Shown here: piece by piece, positions 37,287 through 46,285 of the stretch
Position numbering within the stretch: the stretch's first letter is position 1
How the letters are laid out: the number at the start of each line of letters is the position of its first letter
Source of the DNA: Alphaproteobacteria bacterium
Lineage (GTDB): Bacteria; Pseudomonadota; Alphaproteobacteria; Rhizobiales; Xanthobacteraceae
Direction of reading: 5' to 3'
Assembly (NCBI GenBank): GCA_037200445.1
Contig: JBBCGH010000001.1
Coordinates: forward strand, 186,001 to 250,000
Length of the DNA stretch: 64,000 nt
Translations under genes and position numbers: made by a program
Notes under the pieces: generated by a model
The model's database searches: none
What the model was told of the DNA's origin: nothing
What the model saw: the letters and a program-made list of their open reading frames with translations, nothing else

Positions 37287-38722
37287 GACTTCGGGCGGGG
37301 ACGCGGCAGCGGGATGTCGCCGGAGAGCGGCAGTGCTGCCGGCATCTCGGCGGTGGCCGGTTCACCCTTCGGCGCCTTGGCGGGCCGCGGCTCGGGAAGC
37401 GGCATCGCCTTGCCGGCTTCAGAGGGATCGAGCGCGCGCGGCATCAGCATTACGAACTGCGCGGGATTTTTGATGCGGCCCGCAATGCGTCCGGCCTCGA
37501 CCCCCGAGCCGAAATAGATGTCGGCGCGTGCTGGCCCGACGATCGCCGAGCCCGTGTCTTGCGCGACCATCAGCTTGCGGAATTTCGTCGCCGACGCTTC
37601 GGTGGCGATCGGAAGATCCGCCGCGATAAAGAACGGCGTGCCGTAGACATGCAGTGCCTTGTCGACCGCGATCGAGCGCGTGGCGGTGAGCGGCACGCCT
37701 TGCGCGCCGCGCGCTTCCTCGTGCTCCGGAGAGCCCGTGGTGCGGAAGAACACATAGGACTTGTTCTGCCGCCGCAGCTCCTTTCCGCCGTCCGGATTCT
37801 CCGCCATCCATTTGCGGATCGCGTCCATCGACATGTCTTCGCGCTTGATGATGCCGCGCTCGATCAGGATACGGCCGACCGGCGTGTAGGGATGGCCGTT
37901 GTGCGAGTCGTAGTTGACGCGCAGGAGCGAGCCGTCGGTGAGGCGGATGCGCGCCGAGCCCTGGATCTGAATGAACAGCAGGTCGTTCGCATCCTTCAGA
38001 TAGGCGATCTCCAAGTTGCGCGTCGCGAGCGCGCCGTCCTCGATCTGCGCGCGGTCGAAATACGGCACGTACTTGCCACGCGCGATGCGGCGCACCACCC
38101 GGCCGGTGTTCGGAAAATTGTCGCTCTTGCGCTTGCGCCCCATGTGCACGAGATCGCGCGGCCGGCCATAGAGCGCCACCTTGAAGTCGTCGGTCGGAAC
38201 GCGCGAGCCGTCCACCACGGGTTCGTAATAGCCGGTCAGAAAGCCGTTCGGGTCGTCGAGCTTCGAGACGCGAAGGCCGACGAAATTCTCCTCGAAGAAT
38301 TTTCGCGCAGCCGCATCGTCCTGCGCGCCGCTCGCACGCGCCTTGCGGCAGATATCGAGCAGGGGCGCAAAGACCGGGCGCGTGTCGCGCGCGGTCTTCG
38401 CGCTTCCAATCAGCGCGCGGCAGCTTGCCGAGAAGGTTGTGAACGCCGCGGCGTGGTCGTCGGTCAACCATCCGTCGATCGCACTCCAGGCCGTCGGCTC
38501 GAAGCGCGTGTCAGGAAAGCGTATCGGTCCTGGCGGATTCGGCTTGCCGGTGAATTCGGAAAGCGGCGCGACCGCATGCCGCGATTTCGGCCCGCGCATC
38601 CGGCGCGCGTCGGCGTCCTGATCGGCGACCAGCACACAGCACAGCGCGACTGCGGCGACGCGTCCGAAGGTTCGGGCGTGCCGCGGCGCGGATTTTTTGC
38701 TTATGCGTGTCCTTTGTCGCAA
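37283..38722 (-). CDS. mltA: Membrane-bound lytic murein transglycosylase A
   Basis: 479 residues from a TTG at 38722. Signal sequence (VAAVALCCVLVADQDADA). The MltA beta-domain contains GFLTGYYEPVVDGSRVP; the 3D domain ends in VAQDTGSAIVGPARADIYFG with the catalytic Asp. It cleaves peptidoglycan glycan strands in the periplasm. The C-terminal Pro-rich tail (LPLSGDIPLPRPRPKS) is an extension. The start codon lies inside a palindromic repeat and no better start is in frame. Confidence 0.93.
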   Translation of the reverse strand: MRQRTRISKKSAPRHARTFGRVAAVALCCVLVADQDADARRMRGPKSRHAVAPLSEFTGKPNPPGPIRFPDTRFEPTAWSAIDGWLTDDHAAAFTTFSASCRALIGSAKTARDTRPVFAPLLDICRKARASGAQDDAAARKFFEENFVGLRVSKLDDPNGFLTGYYEPVVDGSRVPTDDFKVALYGRPRDLVHMGRKRKSDNFPNTGRVVRRIARGKYVPYFDRAQIEDGALATRNLEIAYLKDANDLLFIQIQGSARIRLTDGSLLRVNYDSHNGHPYTPVGRILIERGIIKREDMSMDAIRKWMAENPDGGKELRRQNKSYVFFRTTGSPEHEEARGAQGVPLTATRSIAVDKALHVYGTPFFIAADLPIATEASATKFRKLMVAQDTGSAIVGPARADIYFGSGVEAGRIAGRIKNPAQFVMLMPRALDPSEAGKAMPLPEPRPAKAPKGEPATAEMPAALPLSGDIPLPRPRPKS

Positions 38723-38750
38723 AACCGGTACCCACTTTTGCGGGACACGC
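38705..38750. repeat. Palindromic repeat variant (copy 6)
   Basis: GCGTGTCCTTTGTCGCAAAA...TTTTGCGGGACACGC. It keeps the AAAACCGGTACCCACTTTT centre of the family but has GCGTGTCC / GGACACGC arms instead of GCATGATC. It spans the mltA start codon. Confidence 0.85.
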
Positions 38751-38758
38751 GTCGGCCG

Positions 38759-39472
38759 TTACTGCCCGGCTTCGGTGGCGACCAGCTTCCAGTTGGGATC
38801 GCGCGAGGAAAGATCGCGCGCGAAGGTCCACACATCGGTGACATCGGTGACCTTGTCGGGACTGCCATCGATCACATTGCCGTCCTTGTCGCGCGTCACC
38901 GAGACGAGCTGCGAGACGAAGCGCACGGTCACCTGCGCGGTGCGGCCCTTGACGTCCGCACCCGTGATATCCGCCTTGTCGATCGACACGAACCGCGTCT
39001 CGGCCTTCTCGCCGCGCGCCTCGCGATCCTTGATGGCCTGCTCGAAGCCGTCATAGACCTCTTTGGATAGCAAATTCTTAAGCGCGCGCCGGTCGCCCTG
39101 CGCGTAGGCGGTGACGATCATCTCGTACGCGGCGCGTGCGCCGGTGAGGAAGTGGCGGGGATCGAAGGTCGAGTCCTGGGCCAGCACCGCATCGAGACCG
39201 ATCGCTGCGGGCGAGCCCTGTTCGGCGATGCCCTTCCACCGATCGGCGGGTTCCGTCTCGGCGGCCGGCGGCGGCGTGGCTTCGGCGGCGCGCGGCGGCA
39301 TCGAGACGACATTGTCGTTGCTCGAGGTGCGTGCAGCCTCGCGCGCCGAATAGGGATCGTAAGGCGGCCGTTCGCGGCCGGTGCGCTGGCCGAGCACGCT
39401 GCGCAATCGCAGGAAAATGAACACTGCGAGCGCCAGAAAGATGATGGTGTAGATGTCGAACAAGTCGCGCAC
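38759..39472 (-). CDS. Tim44-domain protein
   Basis: 237 residues. One N-terminal membrane helix (IYTIIFLALAVFIFLRLRSV), a disordered Pro/Ala linker, then a Tim44-like domain (about 100-235: FLTGARAAYEMIVTAYAQGD, LKNLLSKEVYDGFEQAI). Homologous to the mitochondrial import motor anchor; bacterial members are inner-membrane proteins with a proposed periplasm-facing or cytoplasmic role that is unsettled. It sits in the conserved smr-mltA-tim44 / fxsA-secB block. Confidence 0.92.
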   Translation of the reverse strand: MRDLFDIYTIIFLALAVFIFLRLRSVLGQRTGRERPPYDPYSAREAARTSSNDNVVSMPPRAAEATPPPAAETEPADRWKGIAEQGSPAAIGLDAVLAQDSTFDPRHFLTGARAAYEMIVTAYAQGDRRALKNLLSKEVYDGFEQAIKDREARGEKAETRFVSIDKADITGADVKGRTAQVTVRFVSQLVSVTRDKDGNVIDGSPDKVTDVTDVWTFARDLSSRDPNWKLVATEAGQ

Positions 39473-39663
39473 GCTCTCGGGCTGTCGGCCCCGGCTTCCG
39501 GCGCCATTGTGGCACTGGACGCCGCTTTAGCCGCTATTACTTATGTAACCACACGAGCCGTTCCAGGGTTCAACGGCGCATGCCGCGCATCTCGCGCCGT
39601 CAAGTCGCATGTTAGACGATCCCGGCCCCTGCGCCAATAACCTTGGGCCAACATGGTATCCGG

Positions 39664-40134
39664 ATGTCATTGGTGAAATGGGCGATTTTCGGGCTGCTGA
39701 TGCTGCCCTTCGTGGAAATCGCCATCTTCATCGCGGTGGCGCTCAAGCTCGGCATCCTCGCCGCGCTGGCGCTGACCATTCTGACGTCGTTTGCCGGCAT
39801 GGCGGTCATTCGCAACGCCGGATCGAGCGATCTGCAGCGGGTGCGAAGCGCCTTCGGGGAGCGCACCATCCGCCGGGTCGAGCTCGACGGGCACGGCTTC
39901 CTGACCGTGCTTGGCGGGTTCCTGCTGGTGGTTCCCGGCTTCCTCACCGACATTCTCGGCGCGCTGCTGCTGCTGCGGCCGACGCAGAGGGCGATCGGCG
40001 CGGCATTGCGCCGCGCTGTCGGGCGCATGGACGGCGGGAGCGGCCGGCCAGACGTCGTCGATCTCCCGCCCGGAGAGTGGCGGCGCGTTCCGGAGGAACG
40101 CATCCCGCACCAGCCATCGCCGCGCAAAGATTAA
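39664..40134 (+). CDS. fxsA: FxsA-family membrane protein
   Basis: 156 residues from MSLVKWAIFGLLMLPFVEIA. Three membrane segments with the family signatures PFVEIAIFIAVA and GGFLLVVPGFLTDILGALLL. In E. coli FxsA lessens phage T7 exclusion by the F plasmid; the normal role is unclear. Cytoplasmic C-terminal tail. Divergent from the Tim44 gene. Confidence 0.92.
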   Translation: MSLVKWAIFGLLMLPFVEIAIFIAVALKLGILAALALTILTSFAGMAVIRNAGSSDLQRVRSAFGERTIRRVELDGHGFLTVLGGFLLVVPGFLTDILGALLLLRPTQRAIGAALRRAVGRMDGGSGRPDVVDLPPGEWRRVPEERIPHQPSPRKD

Positions 40135-40216
40135 GAAATCCGCGCTTCTTGTGGGCTTAAGGACCATGTGTTAGCCACTCCGCCGCTTGTGCCGGAGTCC
40201 CGGCGGAGAAGATTGC

Positions 40217-40723
40217 ATGTCGATGACGAATGGCGGCCCGCCGGCCGAAGGCGCGGCAAACCAGCAGCAGCCGTCGCTGAATGTGCTCGCGCAATACGTG
40301 AAGGATCTCTCGTTCGAGAACCCGAACGCGCCGCGCTCGCTCACCCAGCAGCCCGGGCAGCAGCAGCAACCGCCGAAGATCAATATCCAGATCAACGTCA
40401 ACGCCAAGCCGCTGGCGGACAATGACTTCGAGGTCGAGCTGAAGATCGAGGGCCGCGCCGAACTGCCGACCTCGTTTCTGTTCGGCTTCGATTTGCTCTA
40501 CGCGGGGATCTTCCGCATCCAGAATGTGCCGCAGGAGAACACCCACGCGCTTATCATGATCGAGTGCCCGCGCCTGTTGTTTCCGTTCGCGCGCGCGATC
40601 ATCGCCGATGCGGTGCGCAATGGCGGCTTCCCGCCGCTGATGATCGATCCGGTCGATTTCGTCTCGCTCTACCGCCAGCGCATGGCCGAGCAACAGCCGC
40701 CGGCGATGCCGCCCACCACCTAG
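40217..40723 (+). CDS. secB: Protein-export chaperone SecB
   Basis: 168 residues from [12 protein letters not shown] (GGAGAA upstream). SecB core with [39 protein letters not shown] and [20 protein letters not shown] followed by [14 protein letters not shown]. It keeps precursors unfolded and hands them to SecA. In related genomes dnaQ normally follows nearby; here about 10.7 kb of accessory DNA intervenes. Confidence 0.96.
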   Translation: MSMTNGGPPAEGAANQQQPSLNVLAQYVKDLSFENPNAPRSLTQQPGQQQQPPKINIQINVNAKPLADNDFEVELKIEGRAELPTSFLFGFDLLYAGIFRIQNVPQENTHALIMIECPRLLFPFARAIIADAVRNGGFPPLMIDPVDFVSLYRQRMAEQQPPAMPPTT

Positions 40724-40756
40724 GGCGGTAGTCGAGAAACCGCGACCGCTCCCGAC

Positions 40757-41593
40757 ATGGTCAATCCACGTGGCCGCTTCGTTTGGTACGAGTTGGTCAC
40801 GACAGACGTTCAGGCGGCAATCGCCTTTTACACGAAGGTCATGGGCTGGGGCGCGTGGGACGCGTCGGTGCCGGGAAAGACCTACATCCTGTTCGGCGAC
40901 GGAAAGGCTGCGATCAGCGCGCTGACGCTTTTGCCCGACGACACCCGGCAGCAGGGAGCGGAGCCGACGTGGGTCGGCTATGTCGGGGTCGACGACGTCG
41001 ACGCCACCGCCAGCCGGATCGTGCAGCTTGGCGGTGCCGTGCATGTCCCACCCACGGACGCATCCAACATCAGCCGCTTTTCAATCTTTACCGACCCGCA
41101 AGCCGCAAGGCTCGGACTGTTCAAGTGGCTGCAGCCTGGCCAGCAATTACCTGTGCCGGATGCAGCGGGCCGCATTGGCTGGCATGAGCTGCTCGCCACC
41201 GACTGGGAGCAGGCATGGGGCTTCTATGGCGATCTTTTCGGCTGGCAGAAAGAGCACGCCGACATCGGCGAAGCCGGCACGTACCAGTCCTTCTCTGCCG
41301 GCGGGCAGACGATCGGCGGCATGTTCACGAAGCCGGCGACCATCCCGGCGCCCTTCTGGCTTTACTACTTCAACACCGGTGACATCGACGCGGCCGCGCA
41401 ACGCGTCACCGGCGGTGGCGGACAAATCCTGGATGATCCGCTTGAAACCGGGGGCGGAAGCTTTGTGCTCCGATGCGCCGACCCGCAGGGCGCCGCCTTC
41501 GCGCTGGAAGGAACGCGCAAGAGCCGTCCGCCCGGATATTTTGAGGGGGCTTCACAAACCCCGGGCGAGCGTGCCCGCAGATGGTCGTGGTAG
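40757..41593 (+). CDS. VOC-family protein with two glyoxalase-like modules
   Basis: 278 residues. Two vicinal-oxygen-chelate modules: residues 1-125 (GRFVWYELVTTDVQAAIAFY) and ~130-260 (RIGWHELLATDWEQAWGFYG). The EXXXTD/F pattern suits small-molecule metal enzymes or binding proteins such as glyoxalases or antibiotic-binding proteins; no substrate can be named. It converges with the SagB-like gene, stop to stop only 6 bp apart, so a link to the peptide cluster (for example self-protection) is possible but unproven. Confidence 0.88.
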   Translation: MVNPRGRFVWYELVTTDVQAAIAFYTKVMGWGAWDASVPGKTYILFGDGKAAISALTLLPDDTRQQGAEPTWVGYVGVDDVDATASRIVQLGGAVHVPPTDASNISRFSIFTDPQAARLGLFKWLQPGQQLPVPDAAGRIGWHELLATDWEQAWGFYGDLFGWQKEHADIGEAGTYQSFSAGGQTIGGMFTKPATIPAPFWLYYFNTGDIDAAAQRVTGGGGQILDDPLETGGGSFVLRCADPQGAAFALEGTRKSRPPGYFEGASQTPGERARRWSW

Positions 41594-41599
41594 CACCGC

Positions 41600-43132
41600 C
41601 TATCCGGACGTCTCCGAAGGCGCCCCCCGACCGAGCGCAAATTGCCCGACCGGGCCCTCGATGTGAAATTCGATCCCGGTCATTTTCGCGAACAGATCGA
41701 TATTGCTGCTTCCGATGGCGCACCCGCCCAGTCCCATGTCGGTCGCGATCAGATAGAGCGTTTGAATGAGTACGCCGACGTCCTTCAGGATCAGCGCATA
41801 GGCGAGCGAGCTGTACTTCCATGACACCCGGGAAAAGCGCGCCGCGATCGTGACGACAATCTGCGGTGTGGCGGGCGCGTCCATGGCGGACTGCGCTTCC
41901 GAGAGCAGCGCTTGGAGGTCCGGCAATCCCACCTCGATCGGCACCAGCGCGTGTCCGCCGGCATCGTAGTGATAGAACCCACGGGCGAGCCCTTCACATC
42001 TGTGCACCGCGAGATAAAGCTCGAGCTCATAGCTGGCGCCTGCCGACGGGTATGGCCGCGTCGCATAGCCGAACATCGGCCGGACGTCGCCCAAGTCGAC
42101 CGGGCTTTGCCACGTCGACACGACACGCGCGCTGTCGTCGAGAAACCGCGCAAGCTCGGCAAGCGTGATCGGCTGCCGGTCGTCGTAACCGCGGATCGAG
42201 TGTCGCTCACGCAACAGGCGTGCGACCGGCGAAACATCCGCTGGCGCGAGTGAGTGTTCGCGCAGATCGATCGCCTTTCCGGGCCAGCGGCGCCGCACCG
42301 CCGGCGGCGCAGGCGCGACGTCAGAATACGAATAGGTCCCGCCGAGCGGGTTGGCGTGCCGGCCCGGCGTACTGCGCGCGTGGAACAAGAGATCGTGGAA
42401 GTCCCAGAGAACGAGATCAGCGTCGCCCTCGGCGGGTCGCAGGCCGCCATCGCGCGCAGCAGTCACCTTGAAAAGGATCTGGCAGTCCACCAGCAGGGCG
42501 AGCAGCTCGATTCCCGGAAAGCCCTCCTGGCGGCGGAGCCGCCCGACTTGCTGCGGAGTGGACAGCTCGGCAAGAGCGGCCGCGATTTTCGGATCGCCGA
42601 GACGAAACAGCGCTCCGGCGCGCGGCGATTCCAGCACCATCGCGTCACCTCGCCGGCGCAGGTAGGCGAAGCGCGAGAGGACAAGCAGATCGGCATTCCC
42701 GAGCGGCGGCGTTTGCGGCCAATAGTCGGCGAGCTGTGGTTCGATAACGACGGTGTCGGCGTCGCGCGATCGTCCAACGGGGTATTCCAGCAGACCGTGC
42801 CTCGCCAATCGCCGCAGCAGGGACTCGATCTCGCGTCCTGTGGTCCGGCCGCCGGATTCCAATGAGCTGAGCCGCTGACCTTTCTGCAGCGCCAGCGCGC
42901 GATCCGCCGCGCCGGCGCTGAACCATCCGGCGTCGAGCGAATAGCCGTCGAGGCGAACAATAATGTGCCCGTCTGGACGCGCCTCGAGTGCGGCGTGGCC
43001 GGCGAGCCGGACCGAGACGGTTCGCGGCCGGGTCCGTCGCGCGCGAGTTGCTGCCGGAGCGCGCAAGGTAATCCTCAGGTGTGAGGGTGGATCGGATTGA
43101 GTTCGCTTTCCAGCGTCGGGCGGTCGCGCCAT
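41600..43132 (-). CDS. SagB-type azoline dehydrogenase
   Basis: 510 residues. The C-terminal half (about 300-505) is a nitroreductase-like FMN domain: LLRERHSIRGYDDRQPITLA, PYPSAGASYELELYLAVHRC, ILKDVGVLIQTLYLIATDMG and LGGCAIGSSNIDLF are classic SagB/TOMM dehydrogenase motifs. Residues 1-280 are an accessory N-terminal domain common in long SagB proteins. It should oxidise azolines to thiazoles/oxazoles. It overlaps the cyclodehydratase gene by 58 bp, so the genes are coupled. Confidence 0.92.
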   Translation of the reverse strand: MARPPDAGKRTQSDPPSHLRITLRAPAATRARRTRPRTVSVRLAGHAALEARPDGHIIVRLDGYSLDAGWFSAGAADRALALQKGQRLSSLESGGRTTGREIESLLRRLARHGLLEYPVGRSRDADTVVIEPQLADYWPQTPPLGNADLLVLSRFAYLRRRGDAMVLESPRAGALFRLGDPKIAAALAELSTPQQVGRLRRQEGFPGIELLALLVDCQILFKVTAARDGGLRPAEGDADLVLWDFHDLLFHARSTPGRHANPLGGTYSYSDVAPAPPAVRRRWPGKAIDLREHSLAPADVSPVARLLRERHSIRGYDDRQPITLAELARFLDDSARVVSTWQSPVDLGDVRPMFGYATRPYPSAGASYELELYLAVHRCEGLARGFYHYDAGGHALVPIEVGLPDLQALLSEAQSAMDAPATPQIVVTIAARFSRVSWKYSSLAYALILKDVGVLIQTLYLIATDMGLGGCAIGSSNIDLFAKMTGIEFHIEGPVGQFALGRGAPSETSG

Positions 43133-45378
43133 CCGAGCTTGACCGGAACATCATAGAGGCGGCCCGGCGCGAAGCGGCGGTAGAAATGGCGCATTCCCGG
43201 TACGATCACGCGCGCGACCGGAACGCCGATGTCAGGCCGTGTCTGGTCGAGAACCAGGAAATCGAGGCCGGCGCGCCGAACAGTATCGACGCAGGCCATC
43301 ACCTGCTCGCGCGTATCGAGACCGCCGAACGTCGAGCCGGGTGAGACGACCGGAGCACCCGTCGGCGCCAGATACGCATGTTCCTGCAGGCGGAACGGCG
43401 TAATGCCGTCGAGCGTCGTTTTCTTGCCGTCGCCGCCGCCCATGAGACTGATCGATACGAACTGATTCAGCTCGGTCAGCGCGCGCAACATGGCAATGCG
43501 CGGATCGAAATGCGCACCGGACCCGAACTCGATGTTCTCCTGCCCGTCTTCGATCCAGTGTGACAATGCGACGAAACTCGGAATCCCGAGGTCGTTGGTG
43601 ATGTCGAGGGCCCAGACCCGGCGTCCCCTGTCGGCAAGCTGAGCCCGCAATTGGCGAATGTAGGAGTCGTCGAACCGGTCGAGATCGACTTCGCTTCGCT
43701 GGAGCCGGTTGTACCACCACATCGCATAGCTGTCTCGCTCGACCAGTTCGAGAAAACCCTGGACGATCGCCTCTGCGAGCGTATTGCCGGCCGCACAGCC
43801 GTTGGAATCCGCGTTGATCTCGGCGGGGCCGCGGTAGAAGAAATACAGCATACCGGTCGGCAGATGTCTGAACCGCTGGTCGCGCAGCGACCAGGCCGGC
43901 GACCAATCGATCCTGGCAGACGGATCGAACGGCTCCGGCAGCGTGCGTGCCTCGATCGGATCTGCGATCGAGGCACGGTCCTGCGCAAACTGCGACTCGC
44001 TGAACAGCATGACGTCGTTGGGCGCGATCGCCTCGCCGGGCGCAAAGTCCGTGAAGCGGCGCGCCACTCGGATTTCGTCGCCCTGGAAGATGCCGGAGTA
44101 GCGCTCGATCGCCTCCATGAGCGCGCTGGCCTCGCCTTGCTCGGCGGTGCTGCCCTTGCCGAAACTGCCGCCGCTCAGTCCCTCCCGCAGTTCATCGACG
44201 GTTCTGGCGGGTGCGGAGAAATTGTGTGACGCGTAGTAGTTGGTGTTCATCGGCACGTCGGCCTCGATCCGTTCGAGCGCCGAAACCACGCCCGTGAGCG
44301 GGCTGACGTGCTTGCGGAACCGCGCCACCGTGTCGCGCGGCGAAACGGTCCGGTATCCCCCGCTGGTCATGACCAGCCTGCTGCCGGCATCAAGCTCGAT
44401 CGCCACCGGCGCGCGGCGCGGATCACGCAGTTTCTTCTTGCCGCAACTGGGACATTGTGGCCGTGGCGCGACGTAGTGCTTCGCGATGTCCGCGCCCAGG
44501 AGATCGAGACTGATGATGTGATCGTTCAATTCAGTGGCGAAACCCGACGCGATCGCCTTCGCGACTTCGACAGCCGCAAGCTGGATTCCATTTTGACCGA
44601 AGGGCTGCCGGGCGAGCGGCGAAACCGCCACGCAGCGCGCCGCTGTGCGGTCGAGCATTCCCTTGATCTCGCGGTTGCGCCGCATGCGATCAGTGAGGCA
44701 GGTCCAGCAGGCGCTCTCGTGCGGGGTGAACAGCGGCCCCACCAGCGGAAAGATGCCGGAGGGCTGCATGAGCAGCCAGGGCGTGCGATCCGACAGATGC
44801 CGTCTGTTCAGTTCGGCGAGGCGGGCATCGAGATAATCGCGCACCAGAACGACGGTCAGATCGGGTGAGCGCTGCACGAGGCGAACGCCAAGCCGGGTGA
44901 GCGCGGCGGAAAACGCCTTCGCACCCTGCACGTCGATCGATTGAATGCGGACGCGGCAGGCCTGGAGACTTTTCCGCGCCGCCGGCGGCGACAGGCCGAG
45001 GCTTGCCCAGTAAGCGGCGACAACCCCGGTTGAGGCGGGTGAACTCGGCAGCAGATAGCCGCGGTCGAACAGCCGTGTCAGGGCTTCGCGAATCTTGTCC
45101 TTCGGAAAACTCCGCCCCAGTCCCTGAACGAGCTCACCGATGGTCCAGTCGCCATCTCCGATGGCGGACGCCAGCGCACAATAGAGCTCGCCATAGAGGA
45201 AGAACTTGCGGTGCTCGGAATAGAGGCACACGGCATCGGGCGGAAGCAGGTAGACGGTCAAATTCGGCGCGAACTTTGGAATATGTTTGTTGTTCAAGGC
45301 ACGGGCATTGCGGTGATCGTCCGCCCCGTGGTCGGCATGCACGTGCCGACTCCTCCCGCGTCCACTCACAGTCGCCAT
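43075..45378 (-). CDS. Fused TOMM cyclodehydratase: leader-binding C domain plus YcaO D domain
   Basis: 767 residues from the ATG at 45378 (GGAGAG site); a longer start at 45513 is possible. Residues ~1-330 are an E1-like, leader-peptide-binding (C) domain with CWTC (224-227) and CPSC (309-312), the likely zinc tetrad. Residues ~350-767 are YcaO, with SGGSFGKGSTAEQGEASALM and EAIERYSGIFQGDE in the ATP site and FLELVERDSYAMWWYNRL. It converts Cys/Ser/Thr of the precursor to azolines using ATP. The C-terminus NPIHPHT only partly resembles the PxPxP tail of some D proteins. Between the precursor and dehydrogenase genes. Confidence 0.93.
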   Translation of the reverse strand: MATVSGRGRSRHVHADHGADDHRNARALNNKHIPKFAPNLTVYLLPPDAVCLYSEHRKFFLYGELYCALASAIGDGDWTIGELVQGLGRSFPKDKIREALTRLFDRGYLLPSSPASTGVVAAYWASLGLSPPAARKSLQACRVRIQSIDVQGAKAFSAALTRLGVRLVQRSPDLTVVLVRDYLDARLAELNRRHLSDRTPWLLMQPSGIFPLVGPLFTPHESACWTCLTDRMRRNREIKGMLDRTAARCVAVSPLARQPFGQNGIQLAAVEVAKAIASGFATELNDHIISLDLLGADIAKHYVAPRPQCPSCGKKKLRDPRRAPVAIELDAGSRLVMTSGGYRTVSPRDTVARFRKHVSPLTGVVSALERIEADVPMNTNYYASHNFSAPARTVDELREGLSGGSFGKGSTAEQGEASALMEAIERYSGIFQGDEIRVARRFTDFAPGEAIAPNDVMLFSESQFAQDRASIADPIEARTLPEPFDPSARIDWSPAWSLRDQRFRHLPTGMLYFFYRGPAEINADSNGCAAGNTLAEAIVQGFLELVERDSYAMWWYNRLQRSEVDLDRFDDSYIRQLRAQLADRGRRVWALDITNDLGIPSFVALSHWIEDGQENIEFGSGAHFDPRIAMLRALTELNQFVSISLMGGGDGKKTTLDGITPFRLQEHAYLAPTGAPVVSPGSTFGGLDTREQVMACVDTVRRAGLDFLVLDQTRPDIGVPVARVIVPGMRHFYRRFAPGRLYDVPVKLGWRDRPTLESELNPIHPHT

Positions 45379-45588
45379 CAGAAGACGTGCTCTCCGGTTT
45401 GCAGGAACGTTGTGGCCTGCACTGCTGGGCGTTGCGAGCCGACATCGCTCGATCGGGTGGGCGGGCGTCCAGCCACAATGCGCAGAGCGCACACCACGCG
45501 GAAGGTGCCGCAAACGAAACGCGGCCCGCCCGGTCTGTTCAACCCATGGCGAACCGCGTCTCTCAACGCAATTGGAATGCGCGCGAGC

Positions 45589-46077
45589 CTAGCAGAGCTG
45601 GCAGGCACCCCAAGAGATGCAGCAGCTGCAGCTGCACGAGGCACAGCCGATCCCCACGCCGCAGCCCACACCGCATCGGCGGACGACGGCGCATCGGCCC
45701 ACCGCACATCCAGCGCATCGGCCCGCGGCGCATCGTGCAACGCCGCCGCATCCTCCGCCGCATCGGCCGGCGCCACCGCAGCCGCGGCAGCCACCGCCGC
45801 AGCCGCGGCCACCGCCGCACCTCTGGGCATACTGCACGCCGAGCCGCGATGAAGCCGTGGCCTCGCGGTCGTAGACGAAGAATTTGGACAGGACGACGTC
45901 GGAGAGTTCTTCCTCACCGAGCGTGATTGCCGGTAACCGAGCTTGTGAGGGTGCCTTCTCGCCCGGCACAACCGCGGCCGATGCGCCGCTGGCCATTGCC
46001 AAGGACATCCCGGCCGCCCCCCACACCGGCAAAGCCTTCGAGCGACTTCGCCTGGAAGCTTGCTTCGCGCGCGCCAT
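45589..46077 (-). CDS. Candidate TOMM/LAP precursor peptide with Cys/Gly-rich core
   Basis: 162 residues; ATG at 46077 with GGGAG seven bases upstream. Residues 1-35 are basic then hydrophobic (RSKALPVWGAAGMSLAMASG ... ASAA), like a Sec signal peptide. Residues 50-72 (LPAITLGEEELSDVVLSKFF, VYDRE) look like a conserved acidic leader for binding by the C domain. Residues 87-162 are the core: 19 Cys, many Gly and Arg, ending GCASCSCSCCISWGACQLC. Cys and Ser beside Gly/Ala are ideal azole sites. It is followed by the cyclodehydratase and dehydrogenase genes. Precursor role inferred from context and composition. Confidence 0.85.
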   Translation of the reverse strand: MARAKQASRRSRSKALPVWGAAGMSLAMASGASAAVVPGEKAPSQARLPAITLGEEELSDVVLSKFFVYDREATASSRLGVQYAQRCGGGRGCGGGCRGCGGAGRCGGGCGGVARCAAGRCAGCAVGRCAVVRRCGVGCGVGIGCASCSCSCCISWGACQLC

Positions 46078-46285
46078 AGTGGATCTCCCGTATCTGTAGA
46101 AACGAAGAACTAGGCAACGACGCTACGTTAGCACCCTTCGTGCCACCGTGTCATCGGTCTCCGAGCAGAATCTCAACCTCTCTCTACTGAGCACATCCTC
46201 AGCGTGCGGGAACCTCCAGCCGCCCGCTCCGGGAACCACCGTGGCCTTGGCTACCCCCGTCCCGAGGCCGGGTTGGACCGCTCGA

